Origin: Gemmatimonadota bacterium
Lineage (GTDB): Bacteria > Latescibacterota > UBA2968 > GCA-2709665
Length of the DNA stretch: 64,000 nt
Assembly (NCBI GenBank): GCA_028874335.1
Contig: JAPPJY010000088.1
Span: 72,245 to 136,244 of the forward strand
Reading direction: 5' to 3'
The stretch's first letter is position 1, and each line of letters opens with the position of its first letter. The notes below the pieces were generated by a model. It was given only the letters and a program-made list of their open reading frames with translations, was not told the origin of the DNA and ran no database searches. Below are positions 8,275 to 17,094 of the stretch, piece by piece. A program made the position numbers and the translations under genes.

Positions 8275-9594
8275 ATGAATTTCCTGATGATCGCCGTCGA
8301 CAGCCTGCGAGCGGATCGACTCGGATGCTACGGATACCACCGGCCCACCACGCCGTTCATCGATGCGTTTGCGGGCCGGTCGGTGGTGTTCGAGAACTGT
8401 TATGCGCCGTCCATTCCCACCCAACCCTCGTTTACGTGCACGTTCACCGGACAGTGGCCCACCACGCATGGGATCGTGGCGCACCGGGGCCGCTGGTCTC
8501 TGGGTAACGGCGCGCCCTTTCTGCCCGAATTCCTGCAGCGGGCCGGATACGCCACGGCCGCGGTAGACAATCTGGCGGAGCATCACAAACCCTGGTTTTC
8601 CCGGGGGTTCGACGTCTGTCTGAATCCGAGGGAGGCGGGAAGCTATCCCGAGTGCTTTCGATTCAATGAACTGGCCGTCGACTGGCTGAAGGCCCATGGC
8701 AGAAAGCCGTTCTTTCTCTTCGTACACTATTGGGATCCTCACACGCCCTACATGCCTCCCGTGGCGTACAGGGACCTCTTTTATTCCGGCGATCCTACGG
8801 TAGAAAACAGGGGCAGTCTGGACGAATTCTACAGGCGGCCCCTGAGAAGCTGGTGGACGTCAGGCTGGCTCGGGCGGATGGCGTCAGAGTGGCCGGGTGC
8901 GGCGGCCGCGCAGATCACCGACGTCGAATTCGTACGCAGCCAGTACGATGCCGAGGTGAGATGCGTAGACGACGGCATCCGGGAGTTACTGGGGGCGCTT
9001 GAAAAGCTGGGTGTCGCGGAAGAAACGGCGGTGTTCATATTCAGCGACCACGGCGAGGAGCTTGGCGAGCACGGCATCTACTTCGATCACCATGGACTGT
9101 ACGAAAGCGACATCCGCGTTCCACTCATTGTGCGGTGGCCCGGAGTCGAGGTCGATGGAAACCGGGTCCGATCTCTGGCTCAACACACGGATCTCGCGCC
9201 GACGGTACTCGAAGGCGCCGGGCTGCCGGTTCCGCGCGGGATGGACGGGCGTTCGCTGTTCCCGTTGATACATGGCGGCCCGGATCGTGAAGCAGGGGAA
9301 CTGCTGCTTTCGCAGGAATGCACGTGGATGGCGAAATGGGCCGTGTGTGAAGACGGGTGGAAGCTGATCGCCGCACTCGAGCCGGACTTTTACGGCAATC
9401 CCATGCTGGAGCTGTATGACCTGAACGGCGATCCGTCGGAGCAGCGGAATCTGGCGAGGGAACTGCCCGGGAAGACGCGTGAGATGGGTGAAATCCTGGC
9501 CTCTGAATTGTCCCGGCGGCTGGCTCGAGCCGGCAGGACCCGGGACCCCGTCGAAGCGCATGGGATTACGCTCGGCAGGGAGATGTTTGCATGA
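8275..9594 (+). CDS. Sulfatase-superfamily hydrolase or transferase
   Basis: 439 residues of the alkaline phosphatase/sulfatase fold. N-terminal metal motif MIAVDSLRADRLGCYGY, then the nucleophile loop, then FSDHGEELGEHG (metal-binding Asp-His) and FDHHGLYESDIRVPLI. In formylglycine sulfatases the loop reads C/S-x-P-S/A-R; here the aligned stretch is PTQPSFTCTFTG, which puts Thr at the nucleophile and Phe at the Arg position. So it may use Thr directly, as phosphoglycerol and phosphoethanolamine transferases do, rather than formylglycine. The ATG at 8275 has AAAGG upstream and lies right after the family A element. Probably co-transcribed with the two genes that follow. Confidence 0.82.
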   Translation: MNFLMIAVDSLRADRLGCYGYHRPTTPFIDAFAGRSVVFENCYAPSIPTQPSFTCTFTGQWPTTHGIVAHRGRWSLGNGAPFLPEFLQRAGYATAAVDNLAEHHKPWFSRGFDVCLNPREAGSYPECFRFNELAVDWLKAHGRKPFFLFVHYWDPHTPYMPPVAYRDLFYSGDPTVENRGSLDEFYRRPLRSWWTSGWLGRMASEWPGAAAAQITDVEFVRSQYDAEVRCVDDGIRELLGALEKLGVAEETAVFIFSDHGEELGEHGIYFDHHGLYESDIRVPLIVRWPGVEVDGNRVRSLAQHTDLAPTVLEGAGLPVPRGMDGRSLFPLIHGGPDREAGELLLSQECTWMAKWAVCEDGWKLIAALEPDFYGNPMLELYDLNGDPSEQRNLARELPGKTREMGEILASELSRRLARAGRTRDPVEAHGITLGREMFA

Positions 9595-9636
9595 ATCCCG
9601 CCGGTTCTGTGTGGTCGGGCGCCCTGGATCCACGTC

Positions 9637-10389
9637 ATGGGACAGGATTTCATGCGTAACTACAATGAGGTCGTTGAACGCACCGAGGCGCTTTCGCGGA
9701 GGGATATCCGCATCGAAGTGCTGGACCGCGTCGCCGGCTATCCGGTCTTTTGCGTAACGCTTCGCAGAGATTCATCGCTACCCGCAATCTACGTCAACGG
9801 TGGGACACACGGAGACGAACCGGCGGGAACCGAGGCGGCTCTGGCTTTTCTGGAGACCGGCTGCGGGCAATGGCTGGATCGATTCCGGTTTTTCGTGATC
9901 CCCTGCCTGAATCCCTACGGATATGTTCACAATACCCGGTCGAATGCGCAGGATGTGGATATCAACTGGGCATTTCTTCGTGAGGACGTACCGGAAATCT
10001 GCCTGCTGAAGGAGTTTATTCGGGGCAGGAAGTTCGCGGCGGTAATGGACCTGCACGAAGACTGGGAGAGCCCCGGGTACTATCTGTACGAACAGGTTCG
10101 CGGGATGGCGCCCGCGGGACCCTCGATTACAAGACAGGTTTCCGGGGTCTGTAGGCTGAATACACAATCTGAAATCGAGGGGGAAACCGCATTGAACGGT
10201 GTGATATTTCCGAATCCGGAGGTGGAAAAGCGGCGCCTGGGCGGCGGCGTGCCGATCGTATTGTTCAAACAGTCGTACACCGATCGTCTGATTACGTCGG
10301 AGACGCCGTCGGCGCTGGACCTGGATGTACGTGTCCGGGCGCATCTGGTGGCGCTGGAGACAATGCTTGAAGTACTCGCCGGAGGATAG
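9637..10389 (+). CDS. M14 / succinylglutamate desuccinylase-like zinc hydrolase
   Basis: 250 residues with the zinc-carboxypeptidase fold signature: NGGTHGDEPAGTEA provides the H-x2-E zinc ligands and DLHEDW the second His; NPYGYVHNTRSNAQDVDINW is the conserved substrate/arginine segment of the M14D and aspartoacylase branch. It probably cleaves a small amide or peptide in the cytoplasm; no signal peptide is seen. ATG 9652 has a better RBS (GGACAGGA) than 9637, so the true start may be 15 bases downstream. It lies between the sulfatase-like gene and a DUF309 gene that begins 3 bases after its stop. Confidence 0.8.
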   Translation: MGQDFMRNYNEVVERTEALSRRDIRIEVLDRVAGYPVFCVTLRRDSSLPAIYVNGGTHGDEPAGTEAALAFLETGCGQWLDRFRFFVIPCLNPYGYVHNTRSNAQDVDINWAFLREDVPEICLLKEFIRGRKFAAVMDLHEDWESPGYYLYEQVRGMAPAGPSITRQVSGVCRLNTQSEIEGETALNGVIFPNPEVEKRRLGGGVPIVLFKQSYTDRLITSETPSALDLDVRVRAHLVALETMLEVLAGG

Positions 10390-10392
10390 CGC

Positions 10393-10857
10393 GTGGGATC
10401 GCCCGACCTGAAATCCGCGCGCATGAAGCGTGCATACATAATCAGCGCGGCGGAGGTGGTGGAGCCGCCGATGTCGGCCGAGGACTGGGCGGATTTTGAA
10501 AGAGGCGTAGCGCTTTTCAACGGTTGGGAGCACTGGGAAAGCCACGAGGCCTGGGAGCAGGTGTGGCGCAGGCATGCCGAGCCGAGCCGGATTTTCTTTC
10601 AGGGTCTGATCCAGCTCGCGGCCGCGTATCATCAGCTTCGACGAGGAATCTATCACGGGACCGTAAAGCACTACAATAATTCATATTTCAAGCTGAAGCA
10701 GTTTCCCGCCCGCTTTCTGGGTGTGGACGTCGACGCGCTGAAACGAAGAATCGAGCAGGGGCTGGCGGCGGTGGAGCGGCTGGGACCGGAAAGGATGGTT
10801 GAATTCCCGCGAGAACTCGTGGCGAAGGTGATTTACAGTCGGCCGCAGGACGGTTAG
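10393..10857 (+). CDS. DUF309 domain protein
   Basis: 154 residues. Residues about 30-110 carry the DUF309 signature: FERGVALFNGWEHWESHEAWEQVW with conserved His and Glu, then FFQGLIQLAAAYHQL. DUF309 is a small all-helical family of unknown function. The GTG at 10393 is used because GGAGG (10380-10384), inside the end of the previous gene, is correctly spaced; the only nearby ATG (10423) has no RBS. Last gene before a bidirectional terminator. Confidence 0.82.
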   Translation: MGSPDLKSARMKRAYIISAAEVVEPPMSAEDWADFERGVALFNGWEHWESHEAWEQVWRRHAEPSRIFFQGLIQLAAAYHQLRRGIYHGTVKHYNNSYFKLKQFPARFLGVDVDALKRRIEQGLAAVERLGPERMVEFPRELVAKVIYSRPQDG

Positions 10858-10890
10858 TCTTTCTCGGGATACGACGTTCCCATGCAGAAA

Positions 10891-10918
10891 GAGCCCCGGA
10901 CGTCCGCGTCCGGGGCTC
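10891..10918. terminator. Bidirectional hairpin between converging genes
   Basis: A perfect 12-bp stem GAGCCCCGGACG / CGTCCGGGGCTC with a 4-base loop lies between the ends of the DUF309 gene (plus) and korB (minus). It probably stops transcription from both sides. Confidence 0.7.
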
Positions 10919-10946
10919 CTGTCAATCAGTTTGACCGGCGCCGGAA

Positions 10947-12506
10947 TCAGCTGCCGTTTGCCCCGTTGTCGTAAAGCTGCGTAAAGAATTCGAGAGCCGC
11001 CCTGAACGACACCACCTTGACGACCCGTCCGCCTGGGTCGACGACCGGGATATGACGGTAGCCATGCAGGTCCATCAGATGCAGCGCGTATCCGATGGGA
11101 TCGGACAATCTCATGGTGGTCGGATTTGGCGTCATCACGTCTTCGACACGCGTGGTTGCCAGATCGATGTCGCTGCCCACGACTTTTACGAAGAAGTCCC
11201 CTTCCGCCAGGATGCCCTGAAGGGCGACGCCGTCTTCGGAAACCAGAAGGCAACCGGCCTCTTTTTCCTCCATCAGAAGCATGGCCTCGAGCATTGAGGC
11301 CCGCGGTGCGATGAATTCCGGCGTGTGAAGTTTCACCGTCGAGATCGGATCGATGACCAGGCGCTCGAATTCGCCCTTCGGGTCTATCGGGTCCTCTCCT
11401 CCGATTCCCGGAATGATGTCGGGGATGTCCGTTTCGATTTCCTCCTCCACGACGTCCCGCTCGATCGGTACGCTGTCCTCTTCCGAAACAACCCAGGTAT
11501 CTGCGGCATTGTAGAGTGTGGACAGATCGGCTTCCCCACTCTGTGTGACGGCGGCGCGACCCTGTGCGAGGATTTCCTCCTCGTAAACGGGTCGATCCAC
11601 GCACCGGAGAACCCCCAGCGGAACCGGAAAATCCGGATATTCCATGCGGCTGAGCATGTAAGCCAGCGCCGGCGGGTCCGCGGACTCGTCGTGTACAAGA
11701 AGGTCGGCTTCGGATGTGCCGTTGCCCAGCGTCACGACTTCGGGACGCAGCTCGTTCATCCGGACACCCTTGTCCCGCTCCTTCCCGAAAATCATCGGCT
11801 CACCGTCTTCGAGAATTAACGTATTGTCGTCTTTTACGTCCGCTTCGGTGATGTGGAACCACGCGCCATCGTTGTAGATGTTGCAGTTCTGGTAGACTTC
11901 GACGAACGACGTGCCCTTGTGGGCTGCCGCCCGGCGGAGCATTTCGGCAAGGTGCTTGGTATTCCTGTCGACGGAACGGGCGACAAAGGTGGCCTCGGCC
12001 CCAATGGCGACGGAGATGGGATTGAAGGACTGTTCGATGGAGCCCATGGGCGACGAATACGTCTTGTGGCCGGGCAGCGACGTGGGCGAGTATTGCCCCT
12101 TCGTAAGGCCGTAGATGCGGTTGTTGAAGAGGATGATGTTCACGTCCACGTTCCTGCGCAGAATATGCAGCAGGTGGTTGCCGCCAATGGACAGGCCGTC
12201 CCCGTCCCCGGTGATCACCCATACGTGCAGGTCCGGGTTGGCCACCTTGAGGCCCGAGGCGAGGGTCGGCGCGCGTCCGTGAATGGAGTGTACGCCATAG
12301 GTGTTCATATAATACGGAAAACGGCTGGAACAGCCGATTCCGGAGATGAACACGATCTGCTCCCGTGGGATTCCGAGTTCGGGAAGCACCCTCTGCATCT
12401 GCGCCAGTATGGCGTAGTCTCCGCATCCCGGACACCAGCGGACCTCCTGGTCGGAAACGAAGTCCTTGCGGGTCAGTTGTAGAAGTTCCGGTGTGGCTTC
12501 GGCCAT
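10947..12506 (-). CDS. korB: 2-oxoacid:ferredoxin oxidoreductase beta subunit with C-terminal CBS pair
   Basis: 519 residues. Residues about 15-300 are the TPP-binding beta subunit of 2-oxoglutarate (or related) ferredoxin oxidoreductase: CPGCGDY and GIGCSSR cysteines, the TPP/Mg motif GDGDG followed by NN (FNNRIYGLTKGQ). The usual subunit is about 280-340 residues; here an acidic linker (about 345-385) is followed by two CBS motifs (MLEAMLLMEEKEAGCLLV, and VEDVMTPNPTTMRLSDPIGYALHLMDLHGYRHIPVV). CBS pairs usually bind adenine nucleotides, so the enzyme may sense energy charge. It starts 29 bases after korA with RBS GGAG. Functions with KorA to oxidise a 2-oxoacid plus CoA to acyl-CoA, CO2 and reduced ferredoxin, or the reverse. 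Confidence 0.9.
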   Translation of the reverse strand: MAEATPELLQLTRKDFVSDQEVRWCPGCGDYAILAQMQRVLPELGIPREQIVFISGIGCSSRFPYYMNTYGVHSIHGRAPTLASGLKVANPDLHVWVITGDGDGLSIGGNHLLHILRRNVDVNIILFNNRIYGLTKGQYSPTSLPGHKTYSSPMGSIEQSFNPISVAIGAEATFVARSVDRNTKHLAEMLRRAAAHKGTSFVEVYQNCNIYNDGAWFHITEADVKDDNTLILEDGEPMIFGKERDKGVRMNELRPEVVTLGNGTSEADLLVHDESADPPALAYMLSRMEYPDFPVPLGVLRCVDRPVYEEEILAQGRAAVTQSGEADLSTLYNAADTWVVSEEDSVPIERDVVEEEIETDIPDIIPGIGGEDPIDPKGEFERLVIDPISTVKLHTPEFIAPRASMLEAMLLMEEKEAGCLLVSEDGVALQGILAEGDFFVKVVGSDIDLATTRVEDVMTPNPTTMRLSDPIGYALHLMDLHGYRHIPVVDPGGRVVKVVSFRAALEFFTQLYDNGANGS

Positions 12507-12535
12507 GGATCATTCTCCAGAATCAGGGGTACCGT

Positions 12536-14410
12536 CTAGTCGAGCAATTCGTGGATTTTGTCCGCAATCTCGGAAATCTTGAATGGCTGCCCCTGGACTT
12601 TGGGATAGCTGATGACACGTAAGGGATACCTGGCGTTGAGCAGGAGAGAAAGCTGTCCTCCGTTGATCTCGGGTACCAGGATCTTTCGATATCGTAGAAG
12701 CAGACTCTCCAGGTTCGCGGGAAACGGGTTCAGATACCGGATATGGGCATGGGCAACCGACCGGCCGCTGGAGACCGCGCGGCGCACCGCTGACCTGATT
12801 GCGCCGAAAGTGCTGCCCCAACCGACGACAAGCACATCGCCGGCACTTGGTCCGAACACGTCCTGCTCGGGAATCCGATTGGCGATTCGCGCCACCTTTT
12901 CCGCCCTGACCCTGACCATGTGTTCGTGGTCTTTCGGGTCGTACGAGACGTTTCCCGTGCCGTCCTGCTTGCCCAACCCGCCGATCCGGTGTTCCATGCC
13001 CGGCGTGCCGGGAAGCGCCCAGGGACGCGAAAGGGTCTGGACGTTCCTCGTGTACGGCTGAAAATCCTCAGGGTCCGTTCGGTGTTCCACGTCGATCGTC
13101 GCGATATCGTTGGGATCGGGGATCTTCCAGGGTTCGGAACTGTTGTTCAGGTAGCCGTCGGACAGGAAGAAAACAGGCGACATGCTTTCAACGGCGATGC
13201 GGAAGGCCTCAATGCCCAGGTTGAAGCAATCGGATGCCGTGGCCGGCGCGACGATGGGAACCGGACTTTCGCCGTTGCGTCCGAACATGCATTGGAGCAG
13301 GTCGGACTGTTCCGTTTTCGTAGGAAGCCCCGTGCTGGGCCCTCCCCGTTGAAAGTTGGCGACAACCAGTGGCAATTCCAGCACGAGAGCCAGGTTGATG
13401 GCTTCGCTCTTGAGCGCAACGCCCGGGCCGCTGGTGCCCGTTGCGGCAAAGGCGCCGCCGAACGCGGCGCCGATGGCGGAGCCGATGGCTGCAATTTCGT
13501 CTTCTGCCTGGAATGTGCGCACGTCAAAGTTTTTCAGGGCGGCCAGCGCTTCCAGCAGGACGCTGGCGGGGGTAATCGGGTAACTTCCGTAAAAGAGGGT
13601 CTTGCCGGCCTTGTGCGCCGCGGTGACGAAACCCATCGCGGTGGCCTGGGCGCCGGTAACGGCGCGATAGGTGCCGGGTTCGACTACGGCTCTGGGTATC
13701 CTGTACCTGTACTGGAACTGTTCGGTCGTTTCACCGTAGTTGTATCCGGCCTTCAGGGTTGTAACGTTGCCTTCGACGACGTTGGGGCGGCTGGCGAATT
13801 TCTCTTCCAGCATGCGGATGGTCGGATCCAGTGGACGGTCGAAGATCCAGTATGCAAGTCCGAGGGCGAAGCAGTTCTTCATCATATCGATCTGCCGGTT
13901 GGACAGGCCCTCAACACCGGCCACCGCCCGCTTGTGCAACGTTGTCAACGGTACCTTGCAAACGCGATACCCCTCCAGCGATCCGTCTTCCAGGGGGTCG
14001 GTCTCGTAGCCGGCCTTGCGCAGGTTGTTTCGTGTGAAGTTGTTGGAATTGGTAATGACCACGCCGCCCGGCGGCAGATCCTGCAGGTTTGCCCTGAGCG
14101 CGGCCGGGTTCATGGCAACGAGAACCCGGGGCTCGTCTCCTGGAGTGTAGATGTCTTCGCTGGATATGCGGACCTGAAAACCGCTTATGCCCGGCAATGT
14201 GCCCGCGGGAGCGCGGATTTCGGCGGGGAAGTCCGGCATGGTGCTGATATCGTTGCCCACGATGGCGGACGTGTTGGCGAATTCTCCTCCAATGAACTGG
14301 CTTCCATCGCCGGAGTCGCCCGCGAATCGGACAGCGATAGATTCTACTTCGTTCAATTCGTCCAGAAGTTCGGCTTCTTCGTCAATTTCCTCGACGGCTG
14401 TTTCGGCCAT
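12536..14410 (-). CDS. korA: 2-oxoacid:ferredoxin oxidoreductase, fused gamma-alpha subunit
   Basis: 624 residues. Residues about 25-215 are the gamma (CoA-binding) domain (VRFAGDSGDGSQFIGGEFA), and about 240-620 are the alpha domains (GNGAQATAMGF-like segment, YPITPASVLLE, GTSGPGVALKSEAINLA). The gamma-alpha fusion is typical of the two-subunit KorAB type. RBS GGGAGG precedes ATG 14410 by 9 bases. Second gene of a CBS-korA-korB operon. 2-Oxoglutarate is the likely substrate, but KorA-type paralogues for other oxoacids cannot be excluded from sequence alone. Confidence 0.9.
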   Translation of the reverse strand: MAETAVEEIDEEAELLDELNEVESIAVRFAGDSGDGSQFIGGEFANTSAIVGNDISTMPDFPAEIRAPAGTLPGISGFQVRISSEDIYTPGDEPRVLVAMNPAALRANLQDLPPGGVVITNSNNFTRNNLRKAGYETDPLEDGSLEGYRVCKVPLTTLHKRAVAGVEGLSNRQIDMMKNCFALGLAYWIFDRPLDPTIRMLEEKFASRPNVVEGNVTTLKAGYNYGETTEQFQYRYRIPRAVVEPGTYRAVTGAQATAMGFVTAAHKAGKTLFYGSYPITPASVLLEALAALKNFDVRTFQAEDEIAAIGSAIGAAFGGAFAATGTSGPGVALKSEAINLALVLELPLVVANFQRGGPSTGLPTKTEQSDLLQCMFGRNGESPVPIVAPATASDCFNLGIEAFRIAVESMSPVFFLSDGYLNNSSEPWKIPDPNDIATIDVEHRTDPEDFQPYTRNVQTLSRPWALPGTPGMEHRIGGLGKQDGTGNVSYDPKDHEHMVRVRAEKVARIANRIPEQDVFGPSAGDVLVVGWGSTFGAIRSAVRRAVSSGRSVAHAHIRYLNPFPANLESLLLRYRKILVPEINGGQLSLLLNARYPLRVISYPKVQGQPFKISEIADKIHELLD

Positions 14411-14467
14411 CTCTATGAACCTCCCGGTACATTTGGGCTGCGGATCCGGTTACGAACTCCAGGCGCG

Positions 14468-14935
14468 TCAGGCGCCGGCGCGGGCTTTGGCGAACACGTC
14501 CGGCACGGGCGGCTGGTTGTAGATTTCCTGAGGGAAGTAATCGCATATGTATTTGATAATGGCATAATAGGTCAACGTACCCAGGACCCTGCCCTCTTTG
14601 TTCGTTACCGGCATGTAACGGAAGCGGTTAGATGCGATCACCCTCGTCGCGTCCAGGATGTTCATCTCCGCGTCGATCGTTTCAGGATCGGGCGTCATCA
14701 GGTCATCGATTGGCGCATTGCCGCTCTCCGGGATACCCGCCACTTTCTTCATGATATCGCGTTCGGTGAAGATGCCGATCAACCGGCCGTGTCTCATTAC
14801 GAGCGCGCATTTTCTGTGGCTCGCCTTCATCTTGGCGAGAACATCTCCGGCTCGCGTGCCATGTTCCGTCTCGACGTAATACGACAGGTCGACATGGGTG
14901 ATCGGCTTAGTTTGAATACTCTCTTTAAGGTCCAT
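14468..14935 (-). CDS. CBS-domain pair protein heading the kor operon
   Basis: 155 residues made of two CBS motifs (residues about 15-75, KPITHVDLSYYVETEHGTRA then RHGRLIGIFTERDIMKKVAG; about 85-140, DDLMTPDPETIDAEMNILDATRVIASNRFRYMPV). CBS pairs bind AMP, ATP or related ligands. It is the first gene of the operon (57 bases before korA) and resembles the CBS module fused to KorB, so a regulatory subunit or partner role for the oxidoreductase is inferred. RBS GGAGG is 5 bases before the ATG. Confidence 0.85.
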   Translation of the reverse strand: MDLKESIQTKPITHVDLSYYVETEHGTRAGDVLAKMKASHRKCALVMRHGRLIGIFTERDIMKKVAGIPESGNAPIDDLMTPDPETIDAEMNILDATRVIASNRFRYMPVTNKEGRVLGTLTYYAIIKYICDYFPQEIYNQPPVPDVFAKARAGA

Positions 14936-15075
14936 CTGACCCTCCGGAATCGATGCGCTCCGGGTTCCGTGTGTCCGACGGCCGGCGCATCGTGCGTACG
15001 ACTCCGTGCGCCCACCATGTTGCCGTTTCTGGATTCGACAATTAAAAATAAGCCGCGCTTATCTTATCTGGTTGT

Positions 15076-15104
15076 AATATAAAGCATTCAGGCGGCAATG
15101 GCAA
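15076..15104 (-). promoter_or_regulatory. sigma70-like promoter of the CBS-korA-korB operon
   Basis: On the minus strand TTGCCA (15099-15104), a 17-base spacer, then TATATT (15076-15081), a near-consensus -10. The leader to ATG 14935 is about 130 bases. Confidence 0.6.
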
Positions 15105-15262
15105 GGCGAATCCATTAGTTTATTTTGTTGAAACTCCTTCGATACAACAAAATGGTTTATAGTGATTCCCTGGAGTCCAATGCATAAGCCGACCTGAATC
15201 GCCGGGTTAGCGCAGATTGCATTATCGGCAACGTCGCGCGTCTGAAACGGACGAAGAACCGT

Positions 15263-15291
15263 TTGATTTAAGGAAAGCCGACTTCTATATT
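15263..15291 (+). promoter_or_regulatory. sigma70-like promoter of the M81 gene
   Basis: TTGATT (15263-15268), a 17-base spacer and TATATT (15286-15291), about 68 bases upstream of ATG 15359. The -10 lies within the loop of a CCGACTT/AAGTCGG hairpin. Confidence 0.6.
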
Positions 15292-15358
15292 GAAAGTCGG
15301 GTTGCATCGAAGGCGCCATTCCGGCCACATCCATCTGTCATGATCTGGAAATCCTGAT

Positions 15359-16831
15359 ATGCGCGTTGGCATTCTTTCGCTGGTCCACGAGTCCAATACG
15401 TTCATCGGAACGCCCACCACACTGGATATGTTCCGGTCGAGCCGGATTCTCATCGGAAACGAAGTGGCGGACGGTTTCGAAGACGGCCTGAACGAGGTGA
15501 GCGGTTTTTTCGCGGGTCTGGCCGAGTCGGACATCGAAGCGGTACCGCTCTTTTACGCCAGTACCGAGCCCTCCGGCAGGATTACGAAGGACACCTGCGA
15601 CGCGCTGATGCAGATGATGTTCGAACAGATTGAACGCGCCGGCGAACCGGACGGCTGGCTGGTGGCGCCCCACGGAGCGAACGTGGGTGAGGGGGAGGAC
15701 TACCGGGACCTCGACGGATACTGGCTGTCCCGACTCCGTCGCATTGTCGGCGAGGGGACGCCGATCATCTGCACAATCGATCCGCACGCGAACCTGTCGG
15801 AGAGGATGATTTCAGCCTGTGACGCGACCATTGCCTATCGCAGCAACCCGCATCTTGACCAGAGAGAGGTAGGATTGCAGGCCGCGCGGTTGATGGCGCG
15901 GACGCTTCGAGGCGAGATCAGGCCCACGCAGGCGGCTGCGTTTCCGCCGATCGCCATCAATATCGAACGCCAGCTGACGGGATCCGCGCCGTGCCGGCCG
16001 ATGTACGAACTTGCGGATCGACTTCTGGACCAACCTGGCGTTTTGTCGAACAGCATCGTGTTGGGATTCCCGTACTCCGACGTGGCCGAGATGGGCGCTT
16101 CGATGATTGCCGTGACAGACGGAGATACCCACCTTGCGGAATCCGTGGCCGGAAAACTCGCGGATCATCTCCACGCCTTTCGCAGTGACTTCAGGGGCGA
16201 GTTCATCGGCATCCCGGAAGCGGTCGATATGGCGTTGGCTGCAGACGGCCCGGTCTGCCTGCTGGACATGGGCGACAACGTGGGCGGCGGTTCCGCGGGC
16301 GACGGCACGATGCTCGCGCATGAATTGCACACGCGCGGGAATATCAGGGCATTCGTGTGCCTGTACGACCGGGAAGCCGTTTCAAGCGCGGTCGAGGCTG
16401 GCGTGGGCACCCGGCTGACGCTCCGGATGGGCGGCAAGACCGACGCACTGCACGGCCCGCCTCTGGAAGTTCCCGTCAGGGTACGCGGCGTCTACAGCGG
16501 TCGGTTCAGCGAGAGCGAGATTCGCCACGGAGGCCGGACGGCATTCGACATGGGTCAGACGGCGGTGGTGGACACGGACAGCGGCTTGACCATCAGCCTG
16601 ACCTCCCGGCGGGTCGTCCCGGTGAGCCTGGGACTCATGACCAGTTGTCAACTGCGTCCCGACGCCTTCGACGTCATCGTCGCCAAGGGTGTGCATGCGC
16701 CCGTGGCGGCTTACGCTCCCGTGTGCACGCGTCTGATACGTGTCGATACGCCCGGAGCGACAGCGGCGGACATGCGCAAGTTCGAGTTCCGCCATCGCCG
16801 GCGGCCGTTGTATCCGTTCGAAGAGATTTAG
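15359..16831 (+). CDS. M81 family metallopeptidase (MlrC-like)
   Basis: 490 residues, full length for the DUF1485/MlrC family. N-terminus MRVGILSLVHESNTF carries the conserved His-Glu; CTIDPHANLS, YRSNPHLDQREVG and LLDMGDNVGGGSAGDGT are the other family motifs and supply likely metal ligands (Asp, His). MlrC acts on linearised microcystin, but most relatives sit in catabolic clusters of marine and soil heterotrophs and have unknown amide or peptide substrates. No signal peptide. Creatininase-family and Gfo/Idh/MocA genes follow, a grouping often seen in such heterotrophs. Confidence 0.87.
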   Translation: MRVGILSLVHESNTFIGTPTTLDMFRSSRILIGNEVADGFEDGLNEVSGFFAGLAESDIEAVPLFYASTEPSGRITKDTCDALMQMMFEQIERAGEPDGWLVAPHGANVGEGEDYRDLDGYWLSRLRRIVGEGTPIICTIDPHANLSERMISACDATIAYRSNPHLDQREVGLQAARLMARTLRGEIRPTQAAAFPPIAINIERQLTGSAPCRPMYELADRLLDQPGVLSNSIVLGFPYSDVAEMGASMIAVTDGDTHLAESVAGKLADHLHAFRSDFRGEFIGIPEAVDMALAADGPVCLLDMGDNVGGGSAGDGTMLAHELHTRGNIRAFVCLYDREAVSSAVEAGVGTRLTLRMGGKTDALHGPPLEVPVRVRGVYSGRFSESEIRHGGRTAFDMGQTAVVDTDSGLTISLTSRRVVPVSLGLMTSCQLRPDAFDVIVAKGVHAPVAAYAPVCTRLIRVDTPGATAADMRKFEFRHRRRPLYPFEEI

Positions 16832-16907
16832 GCGCTACGCGCCAGAGTCGCGTGGATTAGGTCCTCACCAAAGAAGCCCGAATAGGATTCTGTAACGATT
16901 TTCTTTT

Positions 16908-17030
16908 GCCAAGCTCGACGAAGCGCGTTCATTGAGCTTGTCGAAATGCCCGCGCTTCGTCCGCGTTTCGACCCTTCACCGGCCCTTCGACAAGCTCAGG
17001 GAACGGTTCAGGGTCTGCGGGCTTTGGGCG
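16908..17030. repeat. REP-like palindromic repeat with GAGCTTGTCGAA arms
   Basis: Between the M81 and creatininase genes, TTGAGCTTGTCGAA (near 16935) and its reverse complement TTCGACAAGCTCA (near 16987) form an inverted repeat with about 40 bases between the arms, flanked by further GCTCGACGAAGCGCG/CGCGCTTCGTC pairing. Similar TTCGACAAGCTCAGGG palindromes are widespread in bacterial genomes. No coding potential. Confidence 0.6.
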
Positions 17031-17094
17031 TCGGGCCACGAGGAAGTATCGCAGCCGAATCACAACAGCGACAGCAAAATCAGGAGGACAGCCC

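Larger units (their letters stand above)
14936..15358. other. Divergent intergenic region, AT-rich
   Basis: 423 bases between the CBS-kor operon (minus) and the M81 gene (plus). It holds one good promoter in each direction (listed separately), an inverted repeat TTTTGTTG (15123-15130) / CAACAAAA (15145-15152), and a hairpin CCGACTT (15278-15284) / AAGTCGG (15294-15300) overlapping the plus-strand -10. No gene is seen. The overlap of hairpin and promoter could be an operator. Confidence 0.5.

Noticed and set aside
12920..15082. A 720-codon open frame on the plus strand opposite korA
   Set aside because: It is antisense to well-conserved korA and the CBS gene, has no RBS and encodes no recognisable domain; high GC makes such frames common.
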